This document shows, in pieces, positions 48,628-58,053 of a stretch of DNA of 64,000 nucleotides. The stretch is taken from positions 1,240,001 through 1,304,000 of the forward strand of contig NZ_AP013042.1 in the NCBI RefSeq assembly GCF_001547755.1, in the 5' to 3' direction. Source of the DNA: an endosymbiont of Bathymodiolus septemdierum str. Myojin knoll (GTDB lineage: Bacteria; Pseudomonadota; Gammaproteobacteria; PS1; Pseudothioglobaceae). Positions within the stretch are counted from its first letter, which is position 1. The number at the start of each line of letters is the position of its first letter. Position numbers and translations under genes: made by a program. The notes under the pieces were generated by a model. That model did no database searches. It saw only the letters and a list, made by a program, of their open reading frames with translations, and was not told the origin of the DNA.

Positions 48628-49347
48628 TTAAGCCATGGCGCCATTAATACCGATGACTTGTCCAGAAATATAACCAGCAGAATCGCTTGCTAAAAACGAT
48701 ATTAGTGCGGCAACTTCTTCTGGTGTGCCTTCTCGCCCAGCAGGAACTACTTTTTTTATGTACTCTTTATCAAACACATCTTGCGTCATACTACCTTTTA
48801 TAATGCCTGGAGCCACAGCATTAACCGTAATGCCTCTTGACGACATTTCTATCGCTAAAGATTTGGTAGCGCCAATGATTCCTGCTTTTGTTGCCGAATA
48901 ATTTACTTGTCCACGATTACCTATTACACCTGCAACTGAAGATAAATTAATCACCCTTCCCCAGCGAGTTTTCATCATTGGCAACATTAATTTTTGTGTA
49001 ACATTAAAAAAGCCGTTTAAATTTACATTAATAACTTTTTGCCACTGGGCATAGCTCATACTCGCAAAAATACCATCATCGTGAATACCGGCATTATTAA
49101 CCAAAATTTGTATAGCACCCTGCTCTAAAACTTTATCTAACGCCTTCTGTGTGGATTCTATATCGGTAATATCAAAACAAACTAAGGTCGCTTTCCCTCC
49201 ATTTTCAGTAATAATTTGCACAACTTCAATCGCTTTTTCTTCATTGCGATTACTATGAACCAAAACTTCAACGCCCTTCTTGGCTAAATCAATACATATT
49301 GCACTGCCTAAATCCCCACTACCACCTGTTACTAAAGCTCTTTTCAT
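48628..49347 (-). CDS. APE-type 3-ketoacyl-ACP reductase (FabG-like, ApeQ-like)
   Basis: Short-chain dehydrogenase of 239 residues. Glycine motif TGGSGDLGSAICIDLA (residues 7-22), NNAGIHDDG, and catalytic YSATKAGI. It is clearly distinct from the housekeeping FabG at 9.2 kb: the glycine motif is TGGSGDLG instead of TGASRGIG, and the C-terminus ends VIGINGAMA. In aryl-polyene clusters such a reductase reduces the 3-keto group in each extension round. It follows the dehydratase gene by 11 bases as the last gene of the polyketide operon. Confidence 0.88.
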   Translation of the reverse strand: MKRALVTGGSGDLGSAICIDLAKKGVEVLVHSNRNEEKAIEVVQIITENGGKATLVCFDITDIESTQKALDKVLEQGAIQILVNNAGIHDDGIFASMSYAQWQKVINVNLNGFFNVTQKLMLPMMKTRWGRVINLSSVAGVIGNRGQVNYSATKAGIIGATKSLAIEMSSRGITVNAVAPGIIKGSMTQDVFDKEYIKKVVPAGREGTPEEVAALISFLASDSAGYISGQVIGINGAMA

Positions 49348-49358
49348 TTTTTATCTCA

Positions 49359-49796
49359 TTAATCGTTAAAAATAGCAACCACTGTTGCCCTTCCAGATAT
49401 TAAATTCTCACCCTCAGAAGTAATTAAAAAATCATATATCATATTGCCATGGGAGGCTAGTCTTCTTGTAGCTTCAATGACCAAAGGCGAAGTAACACTA
49501 TTTATTTCAGCATTCTGGTAGAAATCTATACCCCTTAATGCTGCCAAATACCCTTTTTGCATTTTCTCCTTAGACTCTTTTGCAATCAGAGCTCCATGAA
49601 CTGCCATCGCCTGAGCTCCGTATTCTATCAAAGCAGATGTATGTAATATGCCATTACTAAGCAAGGGATTATCCTGCTTTTGATGTGTTTGCGTTGTACA
49701 GAGAATTGAATCTTTATCCCATTTTTCAACAAAATCTATTAAGCACATCGCTCCAGCGTGCGGAATCAATTGACAAATTTCATCACTGCTAAACAT
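49359..49796 (-). CDS. APE-type hotdog dehydratase (ApeP-like)
   Basis: 145-residue hotdog-fold protein. LIPHAGAMCLID (about residues 10-21) carries the catalytic-type His and HTSALIEYGAQAMAVHGAL the central helix, the pattern of the ApeP-like 3-hydroxyacyl-ACP dehydratases in aryl-polyene clusters. It would dehydrate the reduced intermediate to the conjugated double bond. It overlaps the end of the chain-length-factor-like gene by 8 bases. A second hotdog gene lies at 55.5 kb, and known APE systems use such a pair. Confidence 0.82.
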   Translation of the reverse strand: MFSSDEICQLIPHAGAMCLIDFVEKWDKDSILCTTQTHQKQDNPLLSNGILHTSALIEYGAQAMAVHGALIAKESKEKMQKGYLAALRGIDFYQNAEINSVTSPLVIEATRRLASHGNMIYDFLITSEGENLISGRATVVAIFND

Positions 49797-50580
49797 TATT
49801 AACTTTGACCAATAATTGATTTTTATTTAAATATGGAATGAAAATTTTAGTATCCATCTTGCTAACAAGCGCTTCAACCAAAGGCAACCCAAGTCCGATA
49901 GGGTTTCCAACTCTAACTTTTTCCAGGGAGTCATTAAAACATTGGGTTATTCTTTGTTGCTGGTCTGCAATTGAAATATCAATGCTTGCTATTGTGCCAA
50001 TTTCCTTGTTTGCGCTTAACAGCAAGGAAATGGCAACTGGATATTCAAAATGACGAAAGCCATCTAAATTATCAGGGATAACATTATCATAAGCCACTAA
50101 TAAAACATCGTTTTCCTCAACTAATACTTGACTTACTGCCTCAATCAATCCAGCAGAAAAGGTGTTGTCTCCCGCAGATAAACTGGTTGAAGGTGTTTTC
50201 ATGTTAGCAGAAATAGAAAAATACCCTGCAGGGGCATTATGTACAGAATTATGGAATAAAGTTGGGGATACCATTTTAGTTTCAGTTGCCAAAGTCTTAC
50301 AGATTTTATCTGTTATACCTAAATCCCCTTCTGACGAAGCAAAAACTGCCAATGTAATATCATTGTTATATTCTACCAATTCGATGACTTTTAAGGCAAG
50401 TCTAATAACTGTCGTCGTCCTACGAGCCTCATTTGCTGGTAATAAAGATGGAATCATTTTAGACAGTGCCTTTGCTTGCCAGTTTTTATGACCTTTTAAA
50501 ATCTTTAACGACTCACTAGAGTCTTCCATTCCTGGGATTATCACTGAGACACCGTTAACATAAACTTTTTTATTTAGCAT
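49789..50580 (-). CDS. Chain-length-factor-like ketosynthase partner (ApeC-like, no active Cys)
   Basis: 263-residue protein with thiolase-fold ketosynthase features such as FHNSVHNAPAGYFSISANMK. The segment that should carry the nucleophile Cys reads STSLSAGDNTFSAGL, with no Cys, and the distal His motifs are missing, so it cannot condense by itself. In aryl-polyene systems a similar short protein pairs with the active ketosynthase and acts as chain-length factor. It overlaps the ketosynthase gene by 7 bases and the dehydratase gene by 8. Confidence 0.82.
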   Translation of the reverse strand: MLNKKVYVNGVSVIIPGMEDSSESLKILKGHKNWQAKALSKMIPSLLPANEARRTTTVIRLALKVIELVEYNNDITLAVFASSEGDLGITDKICKTLATETKMVSPTLFHNSVHNAPAGYFSISANMKTPSTSLSAGDNTFSAGLIEAVSQVLVEENDVLLVAYDNVIPDNLDGFRHFEYPVAISLLLSANKEIGTIASIDISIADQQQRITQCFNDSLEKVRVGNPIGLGLPLVEALVSKMDTKIFIPYLNKNQLLVKVNNV

Positions 50581-51761
50581 GAGAATATTAAACTACAGTT
50601 ACTGCCACCGAATCCAAAAGAATTAGACATTATATGGTTTAGTGATTTTTTGACGCTCTTTGTCAATACCTGAACTGGTAGATTTTCATCTACAGTGTCT
50701 AAATTTATATTAGCAGGAATAATAGAGTTCTCTAACGCCAAAATGCAAATAATAGCCTCATTAATGCCAGCCGCCCCCAAAGTGTGTCCAGTCATACCTT
50801 TGGTTGAACTGCATAAAATTTCTGAGTTAAAAACTGTGGATAGTCCTATAGATTCTGATTGGTCATTTGATGGCGTTGCTGTACCATGTAAATTCACATA
50901 GTTGATATCCGTAGCATTAATACCGGCGGCCATTAACGCACTCTCCATTGCCATCTTTCCACCGGCACCTTTGGGATGAGGTGAAGAAATATGATAAGCG
51001 TCATTACTTTCTCCGTAGCCCGTTAGGCGAATATGATTATTACCACTAGATTTTTCTAACAACACAAAGCCCGCAGCCTCGCCTATATTAATACCCTGTC
51101 TATTCTTATCCCAAGGTCGACAAATACCCTCAGACACTAATTGCAAAGCGTTAAATCCATACAAAGTTGTTAAACACATACTATCAACACCGCCCACAAC
51201 TGCAGCATCGCAGAAACCTGCTTGTATATGTCGATAGGCTGAGGCAAAAACTTTGGCACTTGACGAGCAAGCAGTAGAAATCACCATACCAACACCTGTC
51301 AAACCTAATGAGCGACAAACATATCTTTGGATAGAACTAGTATTGTCGGTATAAAGCATATCTATGTTGAGTAATTTACCTGTCTCCTCATTTCTACCAA
51401 TATAAGCATTCTCAGTTTCTGCAATACCCGAAGTGCTAGTACCCAGAAAAACACCAATTCGATCTTTGCCATACCTTTCAATAGCCATATCAACTTCATT
51501 GCGGAAATCATTAGTATCTAATGCCAATTTAGCTAATCTATTATTTCTACAACTAAATTTTGTTAGAGGGTCTTCTAATTCGACATTGTTAACACTGTTA
51601 ACCAGCCCCAAAAAGGTATTGAAGTTCATCCCGGGATAATGAACATTACGCAAACCACTGGAACTATTAAACATTGCCTCTAAGGTGGTACCTTTTCCAA
51701 CGCCCAGTGCGTTAACCAGAGTACTTGCAGTGATTTGAAGAGCGTCTATCGTTTTATTCAT
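50574..51761 (-). CDS. APE-type beta-ketoacyl-ACP synthase (KS)
   Basis: 395-residue FabF-type condensing enzyme. Nucleophile Cys in STACSSSAKVFASAYRHI (about residue 163), His in VNLHGTATPSND, and KGMTGHTLGAAG with the second catalytic Lys/His. It would add malonyl units to the growing aryl-polyene on ACP. It overlaps the MMPL exporter gene by 8 bases. Only one full KS is seen in this operon; some APE clusters encode a second one (ApeR). Confidence 0.9.
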   Translation of the reverse strand: MNKTIDALQITASTLVNALGVGKGTTLEAMFNSSSGLRNVHYPGMNFNTFLGLVNSVNNVELEDPLTKFSCRNNRLAKLALDTNDFRNEVDMAIERYGKDRIGVFLGTSTSGIAETENAYIGRNEETGKLLNIDMLYTDNTSSIQRYVCRSLGLTGVGMVISTACSSSAKVFASAYRHIQAGFCDAAVVGGVDSMCLTTLYGFNALQLVSEGICRPWDKNRQGINIGEAAGFVLLEKSSGNNHIRLTGYGESNDAYHISSPHPKGAGGKMAMESALMAAGINATDINYVNLHGTATPSNDQSESIGLSTVFNSEILCSSTKGMTGHTLGAAGINEAIICILALENSIIPANINLDTVDENLPVQVLTKSVKKSLNHIMSNSFGFGGSNCSLIFSC

Positions 51762-54045
51762 ATTTATTCACAGCAGATAAAGTAGGTGTACTAACAAATT
51801 TAGCAACAATAAAACAACTTAGCACACCCACAACAACAACTTGTCCAATCGAACTTAGCACACTAACCTCTGAAAAAGTCAGTACAGAAAAGGACATTAT
51901 AGTCGTTATTGCACTAATAGTAATGGCATGCGTGCTATTAGAAGGTTGACCTGCTTTTATGTTTTCATAATTAAAAAACAAGCTGTAATCAAAACCCAAA
52001 CCCACAACTAGCAATAACGACAATAAATGAAAAATGCCAATACTATTTCCTAACAACACTTGAAAACTAAGGCTAATCAGAACCCCTGAAAACACAGGTA
52101 GAACTATCCAAATTCGACTTTTATCTTTGCGAGAAAACCAAAGTACGCTAAAAAAGAGCAACGCCATCATCAGCAACAACCTGTTCCAAGTTTCACTCAA
52201 ATAATTATCCATAATATTACTAGCTTCTTCACTGACAGAATAATAAGCATCTTTTAAGATAGGATCGCTATCAACTTGTTGACTAAATTTATCCATCTCT
52301 TTAATGTCAATAATCCTAATTAAAGAATACCATATGCCTTCTTGAGTAAACAACAATGACCGCATCTTATTACCCATAATAGACTCTTTGAACGCTTGAT
52401 AATTCAACAAAGGTAGTGTTTTACTGTTGCTAACATCTTCAATGAATTGTTTAAATACACCTTTTTTAAAAGGTAGTTCTAATACAGACAGCGCCACCTT
52501 ACTTTGTAATGTCTCTTTACTCGGTAAATGACTTTGGCGATATTGTTGCATTTTTTTACTTGGTAGCAATGTATCCACGCCAATAGACCCAGCAATAATC
52601 TGCTGATTAATAAGATTTTTTAACTGTTGCCGTATCTCTTTAGTCTTTGCCAAAACACCTTCTAAATCTTTATCGGATACCAAAAAAAGCTGGTCAATTT
52701 CCTCAACTCCCAATGCTTGGCGTAAATTTGAATCAATCTGTCTTGATTCAATCGAAGCCGGGTTTAATTGTGAAATACTGGCATTAAATAAATTGTTTTG
52801 TTGCCATAAAAATATTGCAGGTAACAAAACAACCAAAAAACTAATTAAAAATTTTAGCCTTAATGACGAAGGTTTTCCGATAGAAACCTCTCGTTTGTTT
52901 ACCTTTTGATTCCGCATCCACACAGGGATTAAATAAACACTGACTACAAATGCTATGAACAATCCCACAATAGCAAAAACAGCCAATTGATTGAGCCCAT
53001 CAAATCCAGTTCCCATCAAGGAAACATAAGCAAATATAGAGGTTAATAAGCCAATTTTAAGCGGGTTTGAAATATAATTAACTGCATCAGAAGCTGATTT
53101 TTTTGCTGATATATTACTAAATATATGTAATGGGTAATCTAAGCAAACACCAAGTGCGGTAATGCCAAACGCCAACACAATACCGTGTATTTGTCCAAAG
53201 ATAATTTGGGTCATGGTCATTGCAATAAGAATAGAGGATCCAAGTACAATATTTGCTAATAGCAATAAATAAACAGACCTATAGACAAAGATAAAGATAA
53301 GAAACATAACCAAGAGAAGCACAAAGCTAGCCTTTTTAATAGTATCTTGAATGTTTTCACGCACCTGTGTTGCCACAACACTCGGACCCGATAACAATAA
53401 CTTAGCACTGCCTGGTTTGCTATTGATAAAAGCATCTTTAATAGCCTTTATTGCTATATCTTGCTGTCCAGTCGTAGAATTTTCTTGAATTTGTATCATT
53501 AACAACGACTTGTCAGCAACAAACCAAACGCCATGTTTTTCTTTTGCTACTGTTTTAACTTGATTTAAAAACAGATAGTCTAAAAATGCCTTTTGAGGGT
53601 CAATCAATAAATAATCAATGAGCTTATTAGGGGCATTAGCAGTAAAAGTAGATAATAATTCTGCAAAATTATTACGCAATTCATCCACTTCAAAACTATT
53701 ATCGTGTAATAAATACCGGTATTTCAATAACTCTTTATACCTCAAATTATCGTAATCTTGGGAGTTAACAATAAAATCAAATATATTATTTGTTTGCAAT
53801 TTTGCCTTTAGCGATTGACTGAGTCGAGATAACTCTTTGCTATTAGACTCTAAAATTTGTACCAAAATAAGGTTGGCAGACGCTCCTTTTTGAGACTGCT
53901 CAATTAACACTTGCGAATTTTTATCTTGAATATTGCTAGGTAAAAATTGCTCAATATTAGAAACAACTAATAAGTGGTTGTTTAAATACCAAGTAGAAAT
54001 TACGATAGTCATTAAAAATAAGAAATTTTTATACGCAATACTCAT
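51754..54045 (-). CDS. MMPL/RND-family exporter (ApeM-like)
   Basis: 763 residues with two repeated halves, each a large periplasmic loop and about six membrane helices (first block about 245-385, second about 630-760). FGITALGVCLDYPLHIF and LVVGLGFDYSLFFNYEN are the helix-4 Asp/Tyr motifs of MMPL transporters. In aryl-polyene clusters this exporter, with a LolA-like carrier, is thought to move the lipid to the outer membrane. It follows the LolA-like gene by 3 bases. Confidence 0.88.
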   Translation of the reverse strand: MSIAYKNFLFLMTIVISTWYLNNHLLVVSNIEQFLPSNIQDKNSQVLIEQSQKGASANLILVQILESNSKELSRLSQSLKAKLQTNNIFDFIVNSQDYDNLRYKELLKYRYLLHDNSFEVDELRNNFAELLSTFTANAPNKLIDYLLIDPQKAFLDYLFLNQVKTVAKEKHGVWFVADKSLLMIQIQENSTTGQQDIAIKAIKDAFINSKPGSAKLLLSGPSVVATQVRENIQDTIKKASFVLLLVMFLIFIFVYRSVYLLLLANIVLGSSILIAMTMTQIIFGQIHGIVLAFGITALGVCLDYPLHIFSNISAKKSASDAVNYISNPLKIGLLTSIFAYVSLMGTGFDGLNQLAVFAIVGLFIAFVVSVYLIPVWMRNQKVNKREVSIGKPSSLRLKFLISFLVVLLPAIFLWQQNNLFNASISQLNPASIESRQIDSNLRQALGVEEIDQLFLVSDKDLEGVLAKTKEIRQQLKNLINQQIIAGSIGVDTLLPSKKMQQYRQSHLPSKETLQSKVALSVLELPFKKGVFKQFIEDVSNSKTLPLLNYQAFKESIMGNKMRSLLFTQEGIWYSLIRIIDIKEMDKFSQQVDSDPILKDAYYSVSEEASNIMDNYLSETWNRLLLMMALLFFSVLWFSRKDKSRIWIVLPVFSGVLISLSFQVLLGNSIGIFHLLSLLLVVGLGFDYSLFFNYENIKAGQPSNSTHAITISAITTIMSFSVLTFSEVSVLSSIGQVVVVGVLSCFIVAKFVSTPTLSAVNKYE

Positions 54046-54048
54046 TTT

Positions 54049-54612
54049 TTACAGATCACTAAAAGTTGTTGTAACATCAGCGCCATTAGACTTAATTAAT
54101 TTAATAGTGTCTATAATGCCAAGATGCCCTTTTATTAAAATACTTGGAATTTCAGCTAGCACTTCTTCATCTTTTGGCACCAGTTCAATTTCCCATTTAT
54201 CGGTTTTAGCAAGATATTCAATGGCATAATTACTTGCAATTTTTTCCACATCCCCCAATAAAAGCCACTTAATAACATTAACACTACTAGCAAGAACAGG
54301 ATAGTTAGCAATTATCACACTTTTTTCTTTACCTTCATTATTTATCAATAAAAGCGTCTCTTCTGTTATATGCGATTCAGATTTTTTAGGTGTATGAATA
54401 TATTTACTCATCACCCCATCGCTACTGAGCGAGACTATGCCTGTTGATATAATCTCATTGGTAAAGAAAGTTTCACTATGTACTTCAATAAAATTTCGAG
54501 ACTTGCTTGAATTTTGAACAATGTTGTCAAAAATAGTATTAACCTCAATTTTTGCGTAAGCAATACTCGTCATTAATACTGAAAAAATTAATAAAAACCT
54601 GAGAGAAATCAC
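54049..54612 (-). CDS. LolA-like periplasmic carrier (ApeL-like)
   Basis: 187 residues with an N-terminal signal peptide (residues 1-~20, hydrophobic ISLRFLLIFSVLMTSIAYA ending in an AxA-like site). The rest is beta-rich like LolA, with FDNIVQNSSKSRNF near the start of the mature part. APE clusters usually encode one such carrier to ferry the product across the periplasm. It is 4 bases from the acyltransferase stop overlap and 3 bases upstream of the exporter. Confidence 0.75.
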   Translation of the reverse strand: MISLRFLLIFSVLMTSIAYAKIEVNTIFDNIVQNSSKSRNFIEVHSETFFTNEIISTGIVSLSSDGVMSKYIHTPKKSESHITEETLLLINNEGKEKSVIIANYPVLASSVNVIKWLLLGDVEKIASNYAIEYLAKTDKWEIELVPKDEEVLAEIPSILIKGHLGIIDTIKLIKSNGADVTTTFSDL

Positions 54613-55502
54613 AACTCATCTCCCCAATAATCATAAAAATTAAACCAGTTGTATGGATGCTCTCTAACTATATCCTCAATATACGACACATACACTTGAG
54701 CATCTTTTTCAATATTACTTTCTCTTGCAATGCGCCCCTCTTTATAATTACTTTTTAATTCCTTGAAGTGAATCTCATATTTATTACCACCCATATATAT
54801 TCCAAAAAAAACAATGGTAGGTTTTTTTAATATGTATGAAAGTGTAAATGGATATTTTGGTACGCTTACATCACCACCTAGCAGTGAACATTGGATAGTT
54901 TTTCGCCCATTAATACTTCTATCTGCTAATATAGCCACAAATCTAGCGTCATCTAAAGCCTCCTTAACCTCCAATAAAGCATTATTATCATTAACATTAA
55001 TCACAGCATCTAGCATAACTGGATTAAGGTTGTACAAAATATCTGTAATCATTGAATTATGGGAAATATCCATCATAATTTTTGCTTGACCATATTTTGG
55101 GGTTAAATATTGCAAAATATCAAACCCACCGATATGAGAACCAAGTAATATAAAGCCAGAATTATCTTTGGTTAATTTTGATACGATATCTTCATTAACA
55201 ACCTTAATGTTAAATTGCTCTGTTTGATTAGTAATGAAATAAACTCTATCTAAAATCATGGCAGAAAAACAATAAATGTGTTTCAAGGTTTTAAATAACC
55301 CATATTTTGTTAAGGTTACTCTTTTTAGATAATTTTTAGAAGCTCGACGCACTTGCGACGAAGTAAAAAAGAAATACAGCGTAATTGGATACAGCCAAAA
55401 TCTTGCAAAATTGCGAGAAATATTAACAGCAAACCAACAAATTAAGCGAATAAAAAATGGACTACCTCTTTCTTTGCTTGCCCTCCAATCAAGATTTTTC
55501 AT
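54609..55502 (-). CDS. LpxL/HtrB-like acyltransferase
   Basis: 297 residues of the lysophospholipid-acyltransferase fold. The HX4D motif is HIGGFD in LLGSHIGGFDILQYL (about residue 122), and VAILADRSINGRKT carries the second conserved block. One N-terminal hydrophobic helix suggests membrane association. In many aryl-polyene clusters a glycosyltransferase and this acyltransferase are one fused protein (ApeJ); here they are separate genes. It probably attaches the polyene or a fatty acyl group to the lipid anchor. It overlaps its neighbours by 4 bases each. Confidence 0.82.
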   Translation of the reverse strand: MKNLDWRASKERGSPFFIRLICWFAVNISRNFARFWLYPITLYFFFTSSQVRRASKNYLKRVTLTKYGLFKTLKHIYCFSAMILDRVYFITNQTEQFNIKVVNEDIVSKLTKDNSGFILLGSHIGGFDILQYLTPKYGQAKIMMDISHNSMITDILYNLNPVMLDAVINVNDNNALLEVKEALDDARFVAILADRSINGRKTIQCSLLGGDVSVPKYPFTLSYILKKPTIVFFGIYMGGNKYEIHFKELKSNYKEGRIARESNIEKDAQVYVSYIEDIVREHPYNWFNFYDYWGDEL

Positions 55503-55789
55503 TTAATTTTTAAACGCCCTAGCACTGAAACTTCATCATTACAAATACATTCAAAAGAGACCAATGTGGGGGAAATATCTTTCAAAAACACAGTAACTCT
55601 TTGATTAGATAAAATAGGTTTTACAAACTTCACTGTGGGCAAAAATATCTCTTCCTTGGCACCCCCTAACTCAAAAAAACCCTGAAGGACATGCTCAATA
55701 ATTACTGCCCCAGGAACAATAGGGTTGCCAGGAAAGTGCCCTACAAGGGATTTATGTTTACTATTAACAACAAAATTAAAAAAATTCAT
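55499..55789 (-). CDS. Small FabZ-like hotdog dehydratase (ApeI-like)
   Basis: 96-residue single hotdog domain. GHFPGNPIVPGAVIIEHVL (residues 18-36) is the FabZ/FabA-type active-site loop with the catalytic His. It ends soon after, at the size of ApeI. It is probably the second dehydratase of the pathway. It overlaps the acyltransferase gene by 4 bases and lies 50 bases after the AMP ligase gene. Confidence 0.83.
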   Translation of the reverse strand: MNFFNFVVNSKHKSLVGHFPGNPIVPGAVIIEHVLQGFFELGGAKEEIFLPTVKFVKPILSNQRVTVFLKDISPTLVSFECICNDEVSVLGRLKIK

Positions 55790-55839
55790 AACAGCCTCAA
55801 ATCAAAAAAATTCAACAACCCTTTATACCTCATATTATA

Positions 55840-57156
55840 TTACTTTTCTAAAGGTAAAATATTCATTGTCTTAATCAAGTCATCTAATGGCAATTTTCCC
55901 AATTCATTATAAGGGAGTTTATCAACAATTTTCAAGGGTCTTGGCAAGAAAACAGAATCCACTGCTTCTGACAATTTCTGTATTATTTGCTTGTTTGTTA
56001 AAGTTTTAGACACAACTAAAGCAGCCAATCTTATGCGACAATTTGAGTCTTCTTTAGGGATAAAAAAGACACCATCACTAACACCGCCAATGCCTTTAAG
56101 TTTGCAAGAAAGTCCAGCTAATGACTCTCTTTTCCCGCCAATTTTAATTAAATCATTACTCCTTCCAAGTAAATAAAAAAATCGATTATTAATGACCTTA
56201 ATTTTATCAGAAAGTTTAATTAAATCGTCATATCCAATCGCATTTAATAAGGCCCCGTTCTCTGTCTCTTGAATATTATAATTCTCTAGTAATTCCCATT
56301 GCTTATGCTTGCTCGTTTGCCTTGTTGCGATAGCACCAGACTCACTGCACCCATATATTTCAAATACCTTAGCACCCAATATCTGTTCCGTCTTATAAGC
56401 AATCTCATTAGACAATGGGGCGGTTGCTGAAATGATTAAATCAATATTTCTCCAGCCTTCAATCAACCCAGTGCAGGCCTTTAGATGTAATGGCGTTGTA
56501 ATAACAATCTTTGGCTCCAAAGTTTCTAGCACGGTTTGCTGAATATCCAATGGATAAAATGGATGAGCATCATGCATCGTCACTCCCAAAGTCAAGGGGA
56601 AAATAATAGAAGTCTCAAACCCAAACATATGTTGTGGGGGAACAGAAGCAACAACACACTTCCCAGCAATACCCATCGGCCACAACCTTTGGCTAACTCT
56701 AATTGAACTTTCATTTAATTGCCCCCAAGTTTTTGGGTTTTCCTTTGGCTTTCCAGTAGTACCTGAAGTAAACAAAACAGCGACAATTTGCTGTGCGTCT
56801 ATATCAAAATTCTTTGCCATATCTTTTTCATTGTGACAGTCTCCGCTATACAAATGAGCAACATCCTCGTCATTAATAATATCACTATCAGAATATAGCT
56901 CTGAGAGCCGACCTATCTCTTTTGTTGCTTTTGAATTTGGAAATAAACTTACTTTCCCAAGGGCAACACAGGCTGAAAAAGTAACTAAAAAATGATATTT
57001 ATTCTCACAAAGATTAATCATATATTTACCCGATGATAAAGTAGCCCTTGTGAGTTCAATATGAAATAGAAACTCTTCTTTGAAAATTTTACGACCCTGG
57101 TAAATAGCAACTGCGTTTTCATTAAAATCATTCAGCAGTTTAAATGTTTTGTTCAT
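55840..57156 (-). CDS. AMP-dependent acyl/aryl ligase (ApeH-like)
   Basis: 438-residue ANL-superfamily enzyme: P-loop LFTSGTTGKPKENPK (about residues 134-148), the A5-like EIYGCSESGAIA, and the hinge GRSNDLIKIGGKR with the C-terminal Lys domain. It is shorter than acyl-CoA synthetases, like ApeH. It would activate the aryl starter (for instance a 4-hydroxybenzoate or coumarate type acid) and load it onto ACP. The gene for making that acid (an ammonia lyase) is not in the window. It overlaps the membrane-protein gene by 4 bases. Confidence 0.82.
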   Translation of the reverse strand: MNKTFKLLNDFNENAVAIYQGRKIFKEEFLFHIELTRATLSSGKYMINLCENKYHFLVTFSACVALGKVSLFPNSKATKEIGRLSELYSDSDIINDEDVAHLYSGDCHNEKDMAKNFDIDAQQIVAVLFTSGTTGKPKENPKTWGQLNESSIRVSQRLWPMGIAGKCVVASVPPQHMFGFETSIIFPLTLGVTMHDAHPFYPLDIQQTVLETLEPKIVITTPLHLKACTGLIEGWRNIDLIISATAPLSNEIAYKTEQILGAKVFEIYGCSESGAIATRQTSKHKQWELLENYNIQETENGALLNAIGYDDLIKLSDKIKVINNRFFYLLGRSNDLIKIGGKRESLAGLSCKLKGIGGVSDGVFFIPKEDSNCRIRLAALVVSKTLTNKQIIQKLSEAVDSVFLPRPLKIVDKLPYNELGKLPLDDLIKTMNILPLEK

Positions 57157-57758
57157 AAACTATTTTTCAGTCTGCAACGAGAAAGGCGGATAATAAAAAC
57201 TTTGAAACTAATTTTATCATCTTTAAATTTAATATTTCTATATAAAAACTCAATCAGCATAATCAATGTCAAAATAGCGTAGTTCCCAAAATTTGAAACC
57301 CAACTCCAAGTCTCAATAGAAAACCAGATAAAGACAACTACATTTTGCACAAGCATATACATAAAGCCAACTACCCAAATGACAGTAACCGTCCTCGTGT
57401 ATTTTTTCTTGTTAGCGTTCAATGGTTTGTTATCAATGCAATCTGCAAATTGTGTAATAACGGGCACATTTCCAGATAGAAGAGATTTGGAAAATATATA
57501 AAGTAAGGTTAATAAAACCAATATAGGTGTTGATTGAATTAACGCTTGTCCTTTATTGCACATAACAATAAAAAATGCAGCACTTGTTGCAAATGCAATA
57601 ATCGAAACCTTCAAAGTATAAGATTTGGTTTTTAAGGAGTAAGTAAGAAAAAATACTGCCATTAATAAATAAATAACGGGTAGCAATGTATTAGAAATTT
57701 GAACGCCTATATGGGAGACCACTGGATACAGGATAACCCATATAGGAAATTTCCCCAT
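57153..57758 (-). CDS. Polytopic membrane protein of the APE operon (COG4648-type)
   Basis: 201 residues with about six hydrophobic helices and a basic C-terminus. Small polytopic proteins of this kind occur between the ACP and the AMP ligase in aryl-polyene clusters; the family recollection is COG4648 and the function is unknown. It lies 6 bases downstream of the ACP gene and overlaps the AMP ligase gene by 4, which supports a common job. Confidence 0.65.
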   Translation of the reverse strand: MGKFPIWVILYPVVSHIGVQISNTLLPVIYLLMAVFFLTYSLKTKSYTLKVSIIAFATSAAFFIVMCNKGQALIQSTPILVLLTLLYIFSKSLLSGNVPVITQFADCIDNKPLNANKKKYTRTVTVIWVVGFMYMLVQNVVVFIWFSIETWSWVSNFGNYAILTLIMLIEFLYRNIKFKDDKISFKVFIIRLSRCRLKNSL

Positions 57759-57764
57759 TAGAAA

Positions 57765-58031
57765 TTAGACTTTATTTAATTTAACATGTTTGGCGAGCGA
57801 GCGAATAGAGGAAAAAATTTCCTTATTGTTTGCACCATCTGACTTTAATTGAAAACCGTATTGGGCCGATAATGCCATAGACAATTCTAAAGAGTCAATT
57901 GAGTCTAAGCCAAGTCCATCATAAAATAATGGCTCATCAAAATTAATATCAGATGCGTTAATATCCTCAAGATTTAAGGTTTCAACGATTAATTCTGCAA
58001 TTTCACTTTCTAACTGCTCTGTACTTGACAT
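57765..58031 (-). CDS. Acyl carrier protein of the APE operon
   Basis: 88-residue acidic helical protein. The phosphopantetheine site is LGLDSIDSLEL with the modified Ser at about residue 44. The acidic start fits an ACP. APE systems usually have two ACPs (ApeE and ApeF); only one is seen here. The Shine-Dalgarno AGGAG precedes the ATG. It is followed by the membrane-protein gene by 6 bases. Confidence 0.9.
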   Translation of the reverse strand: MSSTEQLESEIAELIVETLNLEDINASDINFDEPLFYDGLGLDSIDSLELSMALSAQYGFQLKSDGANNKEIFSSIRSLAKHVKLNKV

Positions 58032-58053
58032 AACTAGCTCCTAATATTTTGTT

